A stretch of DNA of 64,000 nucleotides, taken from NCBI RefSeq assembly GCF_009674495.1, contig NZ_WKJN01000010.1, positions 124,001-188,000 of the forward strand, in the 5' to 3' direction. Each line of letters begins with the position of its first letter. The first letter of the stretch is position 1. Origin of the DNA: Duganella alba. GTDB taxonomy: Bacteria > Pseudomonadota > Gammaproteobacteria > Burkholderiales > Burkholderiaceae_D. Both the position numbers and the translations under genes were made by a program. This document shows positions 37,769 through 47,602 of the stretch, one piece after another. The notes beneath the pieces were generated by a model. It was not told where the DNA came from. It searched no databases and saw only the letters and a program-made list of their open reading frames with translations.

Positions 37769-38158
37769 TCAATGCTCAATCACATAAAAAGCATCGGCGT
37801 TATTGCTTGGATCTTTGAAGCTTCCATCTTTGTTCTTCCCTAAAGACTCAAGGAAACGCTCTGAGATGCTGGTTTTTCTCCCGTCCTTCCATTGGTCCAT
37901 GACATAAATGCCATCCACTGCTTGTCGTACAAAAAATGCGGCATGATTCCCATGTTTTTGATTGGGATAACGCCCCTTGTTAAAGGTCGCAATCGCCGTG
38001 CCCTTTCTGATCAAATGATTGCCAAATACAGCCTCACCCTGGCGCCACCCGCTGGCAGGACCTGCATTGGTATAGTGCTGGACCAATGCAACGCATTGGT
38101 GCGTTCCTACTTTCTTTTCACCTTCAAGATCATCGACTTTGGAATAGACGTAAGACAT
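37769..38158 (-). CDS. BPSL0067 family protein, NlpC/P60-like amidase candidate
   Basis: A 129-residue protein of the BPSL0067 type. Cys22 in HQCVALVQHYT and His72 in HGNHAAFFVRQ fit a papain-like (NlpC/P60/CHAP) catalytic pair, with GTAIATFNKGRYPN between. It has no signal peptide, as expected for a cytoplasmically stored type VI effector. The ATG at 38156-38158 follows GGGGAG. The gene is clearly AT-richer than its neighbours and forms a two-gene unit with the STY0301-like gene. No secretion genes are in the window. Peptidoglycan amidase activity is a prediction. Confidence 0.72.
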   Translation of the reverse strand: MSYVYSKVDDLEGEKKVGTHQCVALVQHYTNAGPASGWRQGEAVFGNHLIRKGTAIATFNKGRYPNQKHGNHAAFFVRQAVDGIYVMDQWKDGRKTSISERFLESLGKNKDGSFKDPSNNADAFYVIEH

Positions 38159-38245
38159 GAAAACTCCCCATTGAATGCGCAAGCGAAGGCAAACTATCGC
38201 CCATTGCGGGCGAGAGGAATTTGATCAGGCTCAGCGCGGGAGCGA

Positions 38246-39172
38246 CTAAGCGGTGACGATGCTGCGGTAGCGGCTTGGCGGGGCGCCGACGGCGTCGCGG
38301 AAGCGGTGGCTGAAGTGGCTCAGGTCCGCGTAGCCGCAGGCGTCGGCGATTTGCTGCAAGGGCTGGTCGCTGGTTTTCAGCAGCATGCGCGCGCGCTCGA
38401 TGCGGCGTGCGGCGATCCAGGTCGACGGCGGCATGCCGAACGACACCTTGAACATCCGCACCAGGTGATACTCCGACAGACACGCCAGCTCGGCCAACAT
38501 GCCCAGCGTGATGCTCTTCGCCAGATGCGCTTCGATGTAATCGGCCAGCTTGCGGCGCACCGCCGGCGCCAGGCCGCCGCGCACCCGGCCCTGATGCTGC
38601 GGCACCGACTGCGCATGCAGCAGATGACTCAGCGCGTCGTGCGTAATTTCGTTGGCGCGCAGCTGCGCGTCCGCGCCTTCCCACGACATGCCGGCCAGCG
38701 ACGCGCACAGGTGGCCGATGCGCTCATGTTCAAAGTAGGTGCGGTCGGACAGCGTCAGCTCGCGCGGCTCGCGGTCCAGCTCCACCACGGCGCGGCGCGT
38801 GAAGTGCTCGGGCAAAAAGTAGACATGCATGAAATGCATGGCGCCGCGCACCGTCCAGCTGGACTCGTGCCAATCCGGCAAGGTGCACAGGCGCTTGGGC
38901 GCGCCGTACAGGCCGGGCAGTTCGGAACGCTCGGTGCGGTGGCCGCCATCTAGATAATAGGACAAGGTGTGGTGGCCCGGCCGGTTGTAGCTGGTTTCCG
39001 CCACCGGCGTGTCGCGCCGCCAGATGGCCACCGCCAGCTCGTCACCCAGCCAGGCGAAGCGCTCCAGCTGCGCATCGGTCTCCGACATGGTCTTGAAGAC
39101 GGAATGTGACAACTGCCCGTCCGGCAGGGAGGACAGCAGCGTGGCAGGCAGGTTGTGGGCGCGGGAAGACAT
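38246..39172 (-). CDS. AraC family transcriptional regulator
   Basis: A 308-residue regulator. An N-terminal cupin-like sensor region (about 1-190) is followed by two helix-turn-helix units in the last 100 residues (LGMLAELACLSEYHLVRMFK and LQQIADACGYADLSHFSHRF), ending in the usual PPSRYR. It probably activates transcription in response to a small ligand. It is divergent from a DMT-family exporter gene about 100 bp away, the best guess for its target. Confidence 0.9.
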   Translation of the reverse strand: MSSRAHNLPATLLSSLPDGQLSHSVFKTMSETDAQLERFAWLGDELAVAIWRRDTPVAETSYNRPGHHTLSYYLDGGHRTERSELPGLYGAPKRLCTLPDWHESSWTVRGAMHFMHVYFLPEHFTRRAVVELDREPRELTLSDRTYFEHERIGHLCASLAGMSWEGADAQLRANEITHDALSHLLHAQSVPQHQGRVRGGLAPAVRRKLADYIEAHLAKSITLGMLAELACLSEYHLVRMFKVSFGMPPSTWIAARRIERARMLLKTSDQPLQQIADACGYADLSHFSHRFRDAVGAPPSRYRSIVTA

Positions 39173-39272
39173 GGATAAAGTCTAGCACGGCGCCTGCCGC
39201 GCCGCCGGCCGCCGCCGCGATATGCGCAATTTCAGACAAGTCGCCGCGCCGTGCGGACGGCATGCTGGCGGC

Positions 39273-40175
39273 ATGAATATCTTCCTCTACCTCCTCACCG
39301 TCCTGATCTGGGGCACCACCTGGATCGCCATCAGCTTTCAACTGGGCGTGGTTCCCGCGCCCGTGTCGATCGCCTACCGCTTCTGGATCGCCGCCGCCGT
39401 GCTGCTGGCCTTCCTGCTCATCGCGCGCAAGCCATGGTGGCCGCCGCGCAAAGCCTGGCCCTACCTGTTCGCCCAGGGCATCGCGCTGTTCTGCGTGAAC
39501 TTCCTGTGCTTCTACTACGCCAGCCAGTGGATCACCAGCGGCCTCGAAGCGGTGGTATTCTCCACCGCGCCGCTGTGGAACGCCATCAACGGCCGTCTCT
39601 TCCTCGGCAAACCGATCAAGCCGCAGGTGATGGTCGGCGCGCTGTTCGGCCTGGGCGGCATCGTGCTGCTGTTCGCGCCGCAGATGGCCGGCCACTGGCA
39701 CGACAGCCATACGCTGTGGGGCCTGGCGCTGACGCTGGGCGGCACCTTGTGCTTCTCATGTGGGAATCTGCTGTCGAGCCGCATGCAGGCCATGGGCCTG
39801 GGCCTGACGCCATGGCTGACCAATACCTGGGCTATGCTGATCGGCTCCACCACGCTGGGCGTGGCCGCGCTGGCATTGGGCATGCCGTTCGCGCTCGATC
39901 CGGCGCCGCGCTATCTGGGCGCCCTGCTGTATCTGGCGATACCGGGTTCGGTGATCGGCTTCACCGCCTACCTGATGCTGGTAGGCCGCATCGGTCCGGA
40001 CCGCGCGGCCTATTCCACGGTATTGTTCCCCATCGTCGCGCTGACCATTTCAACCGTCTACGAAGGCTATCACTGGACAGCGCTGGCCCTGGCGGGCCTG
40101 GCGCTGGTCCTGGCGGGCAACCTGCTGGCGTTCCTGCCGCCGCTGCGCCGCGCCATTCCGGTGAAGACTTACTGA
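39273..40175 (+). CDS. EamA/DMT family transporter
   Basis: A 300-residue integral membrane protein with about ten hydrophobic helices in two EamA repeats, beginning IFLYLLTVLIWGTTWIAISFQLG, the WG/S motif of the family. Such proteins export metabolites or amino acids. The first 17 codons of the longer frame were dropped because the protein then starts directly at the first helix. It is divergent from an AraC gene. The stop overlaps the convergent FKBP gene by 7 bp. Confidence 0.87.
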   Translation: MNIFLYLLTVLIWGTTWIAISFQLGVVPAPVSIAYRFWIAAAVLLAFLLIARKPWWPPRKAWPYLFAQGIALFCVNFLCFYYASQWITSGLEAVVFSTAPLWNAINGRLFLGKPIKPQVMVGALFGLGGIVLLFAPQMAGHWHDSHTLWGLALTLGGTLCFSCGNLLSSRMQAMGLGLTPWLTNTWAMLIGSTTLGVAALALGMPFALDPAPRYLGALLYLAIPGSVIGFTAYLMLVGRIGPDRAAYSTVLFPIVALTISTVYEGYHWTALALAGLALVLAGNLLAFLPPLRRAIPVKTY

Positions 40176-40984
40176 ATCGAGATCAGCTCGATGGCGAAGA
40201 CCATGCCCGAATTGGCAGGGATGGCGCCCGAACCGGTTGAACCATAGGCCAGCGTGGACGGCATGATGATGCTGCGCTTGCCGCCCACCTTCATGCCCGT
40301 CACGCCCTGGTCGAAGCCCTTGATCACATTGCCGGCGCCGAGTTTGAACGAGAAGTTGGTGGTCGCGGTGGCGTTGGTGTCGACCAGGATGCCCTTGTGG
40401 TCAGTGGCGACGCTGCTGTACAGGTAGGCGCTGTACTTGACGTTCGCGGTGGCGCCGACGGCGGCGGTGGCGCCGGTGCCGACCACGGTATCGGTAACGC
40501 CGAAGGCCGGTGCTTCGGCCAGCGCCTGCACGTCCGTCAGCTGCACGTCGAACACCATGCCGGCGTTAGGCGGCACCGTCGTCGAACCGCTCGCGCCCAG
40601 CGCCAGGCTGGCCGGAATGATCAACGTGCGCTGGCCGCCGACCTTCATGCCGGTCACGCCCTGCTCCAGGCCCTTGATCACAACACCGCCACCCAGCGTG
40701 AACACATACGGCGTGGCGCTGGTCAGGTTGGTGTCGATCTTGGCGCCCTTGTGGTCCGCCGCCGATGCGCTATACAGCCAGGCGGAGTAGCGGATGCCGA
40801 CGATATTGGTGGTGCTGGCCAGCATGCCGGTGCCCACCGCGCTATCGGTCTGACTGAAGCTGCCTGGATTATCGGCAGGCGTGGTCACGCTGCCATTCGA
40901 GCCGGAAGAACCGCCGCCGCCGCCGCAAGCGGTGAGAGTCGACAAAACAACACAGGCGGCGATCAAAGACGACTTCAATTTCAT
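40169..40984 (-). CDS. Lipoprotein with two tandem FKBP-type peptidyl-prolyl isomerase domains
   Basis: A 271-residue lipoprotein. The lipobox LTAC near residue 20 is followed by a glycine/serine-rich linker and two FKBP domains at about 45-155 and 165-271. Both show GxVIKGxxQGVTGMKVGG, a basic pair before an IP/MP turn, and a closing GMVFxxxL strand. They should isomerise Xaa-Pro bonds in periplasmic proteins. The domains are close relatives, which suggests internal duplication. A far longer open frame continues upstream, but that part is antisense to the amidohydrolase gene and was rejected. Confidence 0.87.
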   Translation of the reverse strand: MKLKSSLIAACVVLSTLTACGGGGGSSGSNGSVTTPADNPGSFSQTDSAVGTGMLASTTNIVGIRYSAWLYSASAADHKGAKIDTNLTSATPYVFTLGGGVVIKGLEQGVTGMKVGGQRTLIIPASLALGASGSTTVPPNAGMVFDVQLTDVQALAEAPAFGVTDTVVGTGATAAVGATANVKYSAYLYSSVATDHKGILVDTNATATTNFSFKLGAGNVIKGFDQGVTGMKVGGKRSIIMPSTLAYGSTGSGAIPANSGMVFAIELISIQ

Positions 40985-41092
40985 GGCGCGTTTATCCTTA
41001 TAAGGTGGCAAAATATCAAGACGCCAGACAATACCGCAAGGAATGTAAACGCGCGCTGAAAATTTGTAATTGTTTGTATCTTGGAGAGTCGC

Positions 41093-42874
41093 ATGACCAG
41101 AATCGGCAGTTTTGCAGCATTCGCCCTGTTGTTGTCGGTTGCCCACGCTGCCGACAAGCCGGCCGACACGGTCTACCGCAACGGCTACGTCTACACGGTG
41201 GACGCCAGGGACAGCGTGCAGCAGGCGCTGGCCGTGCGCGGCGGCCGCATCGTCTACGTCGGCGACAACGACGGCGCCAAGGCCCTCACCGGCAAGAAGA
41301 CCGAAGTCATTGACCTGCAGGCCCGCATGCTGATGCCCGGCCTGATCGACGGCCATATGCATCCGCAATCGGGCGGCAGCCGCCTGCTCAATTGCAGCCT
41401 GAATTACGAATCGCTGACGGTGCCGCAGTTCCAGTCGCGCATCCAGGCCTGCCTCGACCGCGACAAGAAATCCGGCGCCGACCGCTGGCTGGTGGTGGTC
41501 AACTGGTTCCAGCAAGGGATGCTGCCGGACGGCGTGGAAACCACCGCCGCCATGCTCGATGCGCTCAAGACCGACCGGCCGATCATCGTCCGCTCGTCCT
41601 TCGGCCACTCGTCGCTGCTGAACTCCAAGGGCGTCAAGGTAGCGAAGGTGGAGCGCGACACGCCCGATCCCGCCGGCGGCAAGATCACCCGCGACGACAA
41701 GGGCAACGTTACCGGCCTGCTGGAAGACGCTGCGCAGGACATGGCGATGAACCTGCTGCCGCCGCTGACGGTGGCCGAGAACCTGGCGGCCTCCAAGGCC
41801 GCACTGGCGGCGATGCGCCAGCAAGGCATCACCAGTTTCCTCGACGCCTACACCGATCCGGAAACCATGACGGCCTTCACCGACCTGCAAAAGCAGGGCA
41901 AGCTGACGGCACGCGCGCACTTCGCGGTGCTGATCGATCTGGATAAAGGCGCGACGCCGCAAAGCGCGGTGGCCGAGCTGCTCAAACAGCAGAAACAGTT
42001 CGACCAGGGACCGACCAGGGTGGCGCCGTCGATGCAGGTGCGGCACGCCAAGCTGTTCATGGACGGCGTGATCTCGGCGCCCGCCTTCACCGGCGCCATG
42101 CTGGAACCCTACCTTGTCAACAAAGGCACGCCGGAGAAACCGGACTGGCAGCCGGGCGCCAACACCGGACCGGCCAGCTACTTCTCGCAAGACGCCTTGC
42201 GCACCACGCTCAAGGAACTGGCGCACGCACACATCGATCCGCACATCCACGTCGATGGCGACCGCGCCGTGCGCGAATCGCTGGACGCCATCGAAGCCCT
42301 GCGCGCCACGCCGGAAGGAAAGCGCGTGCGGCCGGCGCTGGCGCACGACGAAATCGTCGATCCGGCCGACTACCCGCGCTTTGCACAACTGGATGTGACG
42401 CCGGTGCTGTCGTTCCAGTGGGCGAAGCCGGCGCCCGACACGCTGGGCGCATTGAAGGACTACATGGGACCGCAGCGCTACGCCACCGTCGAACCGCAGG
42501 TACTGCTGCTCAACGCCGGCGCGCGTATCGCCTATGGCAGCGACTGGCCGGTCGATCCGCTGGACGAATGGTTCGCGCTGAAGGTCGGCGTGACCCGCAC
42601 CGCCGCGCCGGACGCCGGCAAGGAATACGCCGGCCGCCTGACCGCGCAACCGGGCATGCCGCGCGCCGAGGTGCTGCGCGCCATCACGCTGAACGCCGCC
42701 TACACGCTGCGCCAGGAAACGCAGACCGGCTCGCTGGAAGTGGGCAAGCTGGCCGACATGATTGTTTTGGACCGCAACTTCTTCACCATACCGGCCGAGG
42801 ACATCGCCAACATCAAGGTACTGCAAACGGTGGTGGGCGGGAAAATCGTCTACCAGTCCAAGGGCATGCGGTAA
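41093..42874 (+). CDS. Amidohydrolase 3 (YtcJ-like) family protein, exported
   Basis: A 593-residue metal-dependent hydrolase with a signal peptide ending around AHA (residue 17). The N-terminal beta domain DTVYRNGYVYTVDA leads to the metal site LIDGHMHPQSGG. Further motifs are HIHVDGDRAV and AYGSDWPVDPLDEW with the catalytic Asp, and AITLNAAYTLRQE at the end, all as in YtcJ-type amidohydrolases. It would cleave an amide, ester or carbamate outside the cytoplasm; substrate unknown. GGAG lies before the ATG. Confidence 0.87.
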   Translation: MTRIGSFAAFALLLSVAHAADKPADTVYRNGYVYTVDARDSVQQALAVRGGRIVYVGDNDGAKALTGKKTEVIDLQARMLMPGLIDGHMHPQSGGSRLLNCSLNYESLTVPQFQSRIQACLDRDKKSGADRWLVVVNWFQQGMLPDGVETTAAMLDALKTDRPIIVRSSFGHSSLLNSKGVKVAKVERDTPDPAGGKITRDDKGNVTGLLEDAAQDMAMNLLPPLTVAENLAASKAALAAMRQQGITSFLDAYTDPETMTAFTDLQKQGKLTARAHFAVLIDLDKGATPQSAVAELLKQQKQFDQGPTRVAPSMQVRHAKLFMDGVISAPAFTGAMLEPYLVNKGTPEKPDWQPGANTGPASYFSQDALRTTLKELAHAHIDPHIHVDGDRAVRESLDAIEALRATPEGKRVRPALAHDEIVDPADYPRFAQLDVTPVLSFQWAKPAPDTLGALKDYMGPQRYATVEPQVLLLNAGARIAYGSDWPVDPLDEWFALKVGVTRTAAPDAGKEYAGRLTAQPGMPRAEVLRAITLNAAYTLRQETQTGSLEVGKLADMIVLDRNFFTIPAEDIANIKVLQTVVGGKIVYQSKGMR

Positions 42875-42904
42875 GATGACGGCCTTTGTTTAACTAAGCA
42901 CGCC

Positions 42905-43414
42905 ATGCAGCTCTTCATTTCCCTGCTGATCATCGTCGCCACGGCGGCGGTGGTCTATGCCATCATCAAGACCAATCCGAACAAGCCGAAGGCCTTGCCG
43001 CTGCCGTCCGGCGTGCCGTATGAGCCAGTGCTGCCGGACAGCGCGCCGGTGCTGCACTGGTCCGACGGCGGCCGCTTCATGGTGGAGGTGATGAACGAAT
43101 CGCGCTACCAGCCGACGCTGCGCGCGCTGGCCGGCGAGCATGGCGACAACGCCGCCGCCGCGCCGTATGTGGCGACGCTGATGCCGGACGACCGCAACGC
43201 CTATGAGAACGAGGCGGTCGCCGTCTTCATCGAAGGCCGCATGGTGGGCTATCTGTCGCAGAAGGCATCGCTCAAGTTCCGCGAACTGCTGCGCAAGAAG
43301 GAAGCCAGCGGCCAGTTGAGCACAGTCGATGCGCAAGTACGCGGCGGCACGCTGTGGCAAGGCAAGCGCCTGTCGTATGTGGTGGTGCTGGACCTGGAGC
43401 CGCTGGAAAAATGA
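42905..43414 (+). CDS. Membrane-anchored protein with HIRAN-like domain
   Basis: A 169-residue protein with one N-terminal transmembrane helix (about 2-22) and a cytoplasmic domain. The domain has the HIRAN-type strand order FMVEVMNESRYQPTLRALAGEH...NAYENEAVAVFIEGRMVGYLSQ. HIRAN domains bind DNA ends in helicases; stand-alone membrane-anchored versions are common in proteobacteria and have no assigned role. Its stop overlaps the next gene's ATG (ATGA). Confidence 0.65.
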   Translation: MQLFISLLIIVATAAVVYAIIKTNPNKPKALPLPSGVPYEPVLPDSAPVLHWSDGGRFMVEVMNESRYQPTLRALAGEHGDNAAAAPYVATLMPDDRNAYENEAVAVFIEGRMVGYLSQKASLKFRELLRKKEASGQLSTVDAQVRGGTLWQGKRLSYVVVLDLEPLEK

Positions 43415-43794
43415 AACTGCTTGCGGCCGCGCTGATCTCGCTCACGGCGGCTGCCGCCGAGCCGCCGCTGATCGTGCACTACAACGACCGCGCGCCGCAT
43501 CACTACACCAAGCAAGGCGTGCCGCAGGGCGACGCCATCGCCAAGGTGACTGTCGCGCTGAAGGCGGCCAACATTCCGTATGAGCTGCGCAACACGCCGG
43601 CCAAGCGTCAGCTGGTGCTGCTGAAGGCGAACGAACAGCCGGCCTGCATGCTGGCCTGGGTCGACCTGCCGGGACGCGAACGAACGGGGAAATTTTCGGA
43701 AGTGATCTACGACGACCGTCGCCTGTGGTGCACCTTGGCGACGCCGGATGAGACAATAAAGCGCTTCAACGGGGTCCTGCTCAGGAACCCCTGA
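43411..43794 (+). CDS. Short family 3 binding-protein-like protein, probably only one lobe
   Basis: A 127-residue exported protein (signal about 1-16) with similarity in layout to the first lobe of family 3 solute-binding proteins: EPPLIVHYNDRAPHHYT, AIAKVTVALKAANIPYELRNTPAKRQLVLLK, then LAWVDLPGRERTGKFSEVIYDD. Full proteins of this family have about 235 residues, so the second lobe is missing. It may be a truncated gene or a true short form; the frame is closed by a clean TGA. It is coupled to the HIRAN-like gene upstream and has no transporter partner. Confidence 0.6.
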   Translation: MKLLAAALISLTAAAAEPPLIVHYNDRAPHHYTKQGVPQGDAIAKVTVALKAANIPYELRNTPAKRQLVLLKANEQPACMLAWVDLPGRERTGKFSEVIYDDRRLWCTLATPDETIKRFNGVLLRNP

Positions 43795-43874
43795 AGGCGG
43801 CTTCGATTCAGCTCCCTACACTGCACGCGGAAACCGTTTAGCCCCGCACTGCGGCGCACTGGGGTAAGCGCCAA

Positions 43875-44594
43875 CTACTTCTTGGTGAAGACCAGATCCC
43901 ACACCCCATGCCCCAGCTTCAGGCCGCGGTTCTCAAACTTGGTCAGCGGACGATAGGCCGGCTGCGGCGCGTAGCCGTCGGCGGTATTCTGCAAGCCCTC
44001 TTCCGCGCTCAACACTTCCAGCATCTGCACCGCATAGTCTTCCCAGTCGGTGGCCAGGTGGAGATAACCGCCCACTTCCAGCTTCTGCACCAGATGCTTG
44101 ACGAACGGCGACTGAATCAAGCGGCGCTTGTTATGGCGCGCCTTGTGCCACGGGTCCGGGAAGTAGATATGCACGCCATGCAGCGAGCCATCCGGAATCA
44201 TATGGTTCAGCACTTCCACCGCATCGTGCTGGATCGCCTTCAGGTTGGTCAGCTCCTGCTCGCCGATCAGCTTCAGCAGGCTGCCCACACCCGGCGTATG
44301 CACTTCCACGCCGATGAAATCCTTCTCCGGCATCACGCCGGCGATGTGCGCCGTGGTGCCGCCCATGCCGAAGCCGATTTCCAGCACCACCGGCGCCTTG
44401 CGGCCGAAGGTCTGTTCATAGTCCAGCGGCGCCTTGCTGTACTCGATCAGGAACTTCGGACCCAGTTCTTCCAGCGAGCGTGCCTGCGCGGTCGACAGGC
44501 GGCCGGCGCGGGTGACGAAGCTGCGGATGCGGTGTTCGGTCGGGTCGTACAGCATCGGCCGTGCTTGGCCGTCTTTAGGCGTATCGGAAGACAT
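43875..44594 (-). CDS. trmB: tRNA (guanine-N7-)-methyltransferase
   Basis: A 239-residue TrmB. Its SAM motif is [12 protein letters not shown] near residues 70-81. The catalytic segment is [18 protein letters not shown], and [13 protein letters not shown] lies near the N-terminus. It methylates G46 in the tRNA variable loop. It is a core gene that is divergent from the GH1 gene across 182 bp holding the GH1 promoter. Confidence 0.95.
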   Translation of the reverse strand: MSSDTPKDGQARPMLYDPTEHRIRSFVTRAGRLSTAQARSLEELGPKFLIEYSKAPLDYEQTFGRKAPVVLEIGFGMGGTTAHIAGVMPEKDFIGVEVHTPGVGSLLKLIGEQELTNLKAIQHDAVEVLNHMIPDGSLHGVHIYFPDPWHKARHNKRRLIQSPFVKHLVQKLEVGGYLHLATDWEDYAVQMLEVLSAEEGLQNTADGYAPQPAYRPLTKFENRGLKLGHGVWDLVFTKK

Positions 44595-44655
44595 GAGTGG
44601 AATCGGCGTTAATTTATTTGAGGCGGCATTATATCAGGCTTGCCGGCGCACTTTT

Positions 44656-44669
44656 TCAAATCGATTGAC
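44656..44669. promoter_or_regulatory. Imperfect LacI-type operator over the GH1 -35 box
   Basis: TCAAATCGATTGAC shares the core AAATCGATT with the operators at 56631 and 56673 (10 of 14 positions) and overlaps the -35 box. Its centre is 52 bp from the better copy at 44708-44721, about five helical turns. Confidence 0.4.
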
Positions 44670-44693
44670 ACCCATGTGCAGTTGAGGTCTAAT
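44665..44693 (+). promoter_or_regulatory. Sigma-70 promoter of the GH1 gene
   Basis: TTGACA at 44665-44670 and TCTAAT at 44688-44693 have a 17-bp spacer, an almost consensus promoter. Transcription would start near 44700, leaving a leader of about 75 bases that contains the operator at 44708-44721. Confidence 0.75.
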
Positions 44694-44707
44694 CATCACA
44701 TGAGGCG

Positions 44708-44721
44708 TGAAATCGTTTTCA
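44708..44721. promoter_or_regulatory. LacI-type operator in the GH1 leader
   Basis: TGAAATCGTTTTCA differs at one position from the perfect palindromes at 56631-56644 and 56673-56686. It lies just past the predicted transcription start, where a repressor would block initiation. Confidence 0.65.
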
Positions 44722-44776
44722 AACGTAGCTATGTCCTCCCTTCCGCCCCTGTTAATCCATTAAAACGATAAAGACA

Positions 44777-46117
<1,341 letters not shown>

Positions 46118-46137
46118 GCAACGCAACCGTAGTACCG

Positions 46138-46159
46138 CCGCCGGCCCTCGGGCCGGCGG
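46138..46159 (+). other. Intercistronic stem-loop between GH1 and MFS genes
   Basis: A perfect 10-bp GC stem (46138-46147 with 46150-46159) with a two-base loop lies 21 bp after the GH1 stop. No proper T run follows (only TTTT after five other bases), so it is more likely an mRNA-stabilising or attenuating hairpin than a full terminator. Confidence 0.6.
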
Positions 46160-46225
46160 TTCCCGTTTTGAAGAATGGCCGAAGAGCCAGTGCTACACTC
46201 CACCGAGAACAACGAGGACGACACT

Positions 46226-47602
46226 ATGAGTACCGCACCTTCCGCCCTGCCGAAAGAGCCGCAGGCCGCCGCACCTGACACGGCGCCGGCTGCCGCCCCC
46301 CCGTCGCTGTTCCGCGCCATGTTCGCGCGCGGCACGCCGATGCTGTGGGTGCCGAGCGGCTACTTCGCCATGGCCCTGACCTACATGATGCTCACCAGCG
46401 TGACCTCCATCATGTTCAAGAACCTCGGCATGGACAACGGCCAGGCCGCGCAATACGCCAGCTACCTGATCCTGGCCTACACCATCAAGCCGCTGTTCGC
46501 ACCGTTCGTTGAAATGTACCGCACCAAGAAGTTCTTCGTGCTGTGCGCGCAGCTGATCGTCGGCATCGGCTTTGCCGCCGTGGCGCTGGCCATGTCGCTG
46601 CCGGACTACATGGTCATCATGGTGTTCCTGTTCGGCATACTGTCGCTGGTCGGCGCCACGCAGGACATCGCCTCCGACGGCGTCTACGTCACTTCGCTCG
46701 ACACCAAGACCCAGTCGCTGTTCTGCGGCATCCAGAGCCTGAGCTGGAACGTCGGTCCCATCGTCGCCTCGGGCGGCATGGTGTACCTGAGCGGCTGGCT
46801 GCACACGCACTACTTCCATCACCAGGCCGGCGCCTTCGGCCCGGAGTGGATCGACTCGTGGCGCATCATCTTCTTCATCGTCGCCGGCATCACCATCGTC
46901 ACCGCGCTGTGGCATATGCGCGTGATGCCCGACGGCGCCAAGGCCGAAAACGCGCCATCGTCGGTGGCCGAAGCGGCCTACATCCTCAAGGATTCCTTCG
47001 CCACCTTCTTCCAGAAGCGCGACGTGTGGCTGATGGTGGGCTTCGCCTTCATCTTCCGCTTCAGTATCGGCCTGCTGGAAAAGATCGGGCCGTTCTTCAT
47101 GGTCGATCCGGTGACGCAGGGCGGCCTTGGCCTGTCGAACGAGATGCTGGGCCTGATCTACGGCACCTACGGCCTGATCGCCGTGCTGCTGGGCTCCCTG
47201 CTGGGCGGGATCTTCGTGGCGCGCCGCGGCTTGCAGAAAACCCTGTTCACGCTGTGCTGCGCGGTCAACATCCCGAACGTCACCTTCCTGCTGATGAGCG
47301 TTTACCAGCCGGATAACCTGCTGATCATTTCCGCCGGCGTGGCGGTCGAGAAGTTCTTCTACGGCTTCGGCTCGGTGGGCTTCATGATCTACCTGATGCA
47401 GCAGCTGGCGCCAGGCAAATACACCACCACCCACTACGCCTTCGGCACCGGCCTGATGGGCCTGTGCATGATGGTGACCGGCGTGATCAGCGGCCACCTG
47501 CAGCAGGCGCTGGGCTATGTGCACTACTTCTGGCTGGTGATGGCGGCCACCATTCCATCGTTCCTGGTCACGTGGTTCGCACCGTTCCACCATAAGGAGT
47601 AA
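46226..47602 (+). CDS. MFS transporter (glucoside/oligosaccharide uptake)
   Basis: A 458-residue inner-membrane protein with about twelve hydrophobic helices. The first follows LWVPSGYFAMALTYMMLTS; a DIASDGVYV segment lies in the fourth or fifth helix region. The sequence is of the AmpG/PAT-like MFS type often found beside glycosidases. The start at 46226 has GAGGA upstream; a 17-codon longer frame begins inside the intercistronic region. It follows the GH1 gene in the same direction, so import of a beta-glucoside is the likely job. The 3' end overlaps the convergent acyltransferase by 35 bp. Confidence 0.85.
   Translation: MSTAPSALPKEPQAAAPDTAPAAAPPSLFRAMFARGTPMLWVPSGYFAMALTYMMLTSVTSIMFKNLGMDNGQAAQYASYLILAYTIKPLFAPFVEMYRTKKFFVLCAQLIVGIGFAAVALAMSLPDYMVIMVFLFGILSLVGATQDIASDGVYVTSLDTKTQSLFCGIQSLSWNVGPIVASGGMVYLSGWLHTHYFHHQAGAFGPEWIDSWRIIFFIVAGITIVTALWHMRVMPDGAKAENAPSSVAEAAYILKDSFATFFQKRDVWLMVGFAFIFRFSIGLLEKIGPFFMVDPVTQGGLGLSNEMLGLIYGTYGLIAVLLGSLLGGIFVARRGLQKTLFTLCCAVNIPNVTFLLMSVYQPDNLLIISAGVAVEKFFYGFGSVGFMIYLMQQLAPGKYTTTHYAFGTGLMGLCMMVTGVISGHLQQALGYVHYFWLVMAATIPSFLVTWFAPFHHKE

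Noticed and set aside
38197..38213. Terminator of the AraC gene
   Set aside because: A 6-bp stem with a 5-base loop exists, but no T run follows on the minus strand, so I do not call it.
40985..42826. An in-frame upstream extension of the FKBP lipoprotein gene
   Set aside because: It is antisense to the amidohydrolase gene. The lipoprotein signal with its LTAC lipobox begins at 40984, so an extension would bury the signal.
43795..43874. Terminator between the short binding-protein gene and trmB
   Set aside because: Only a weak CCCC/GGGG pairing with a long loop is present, with no T run.
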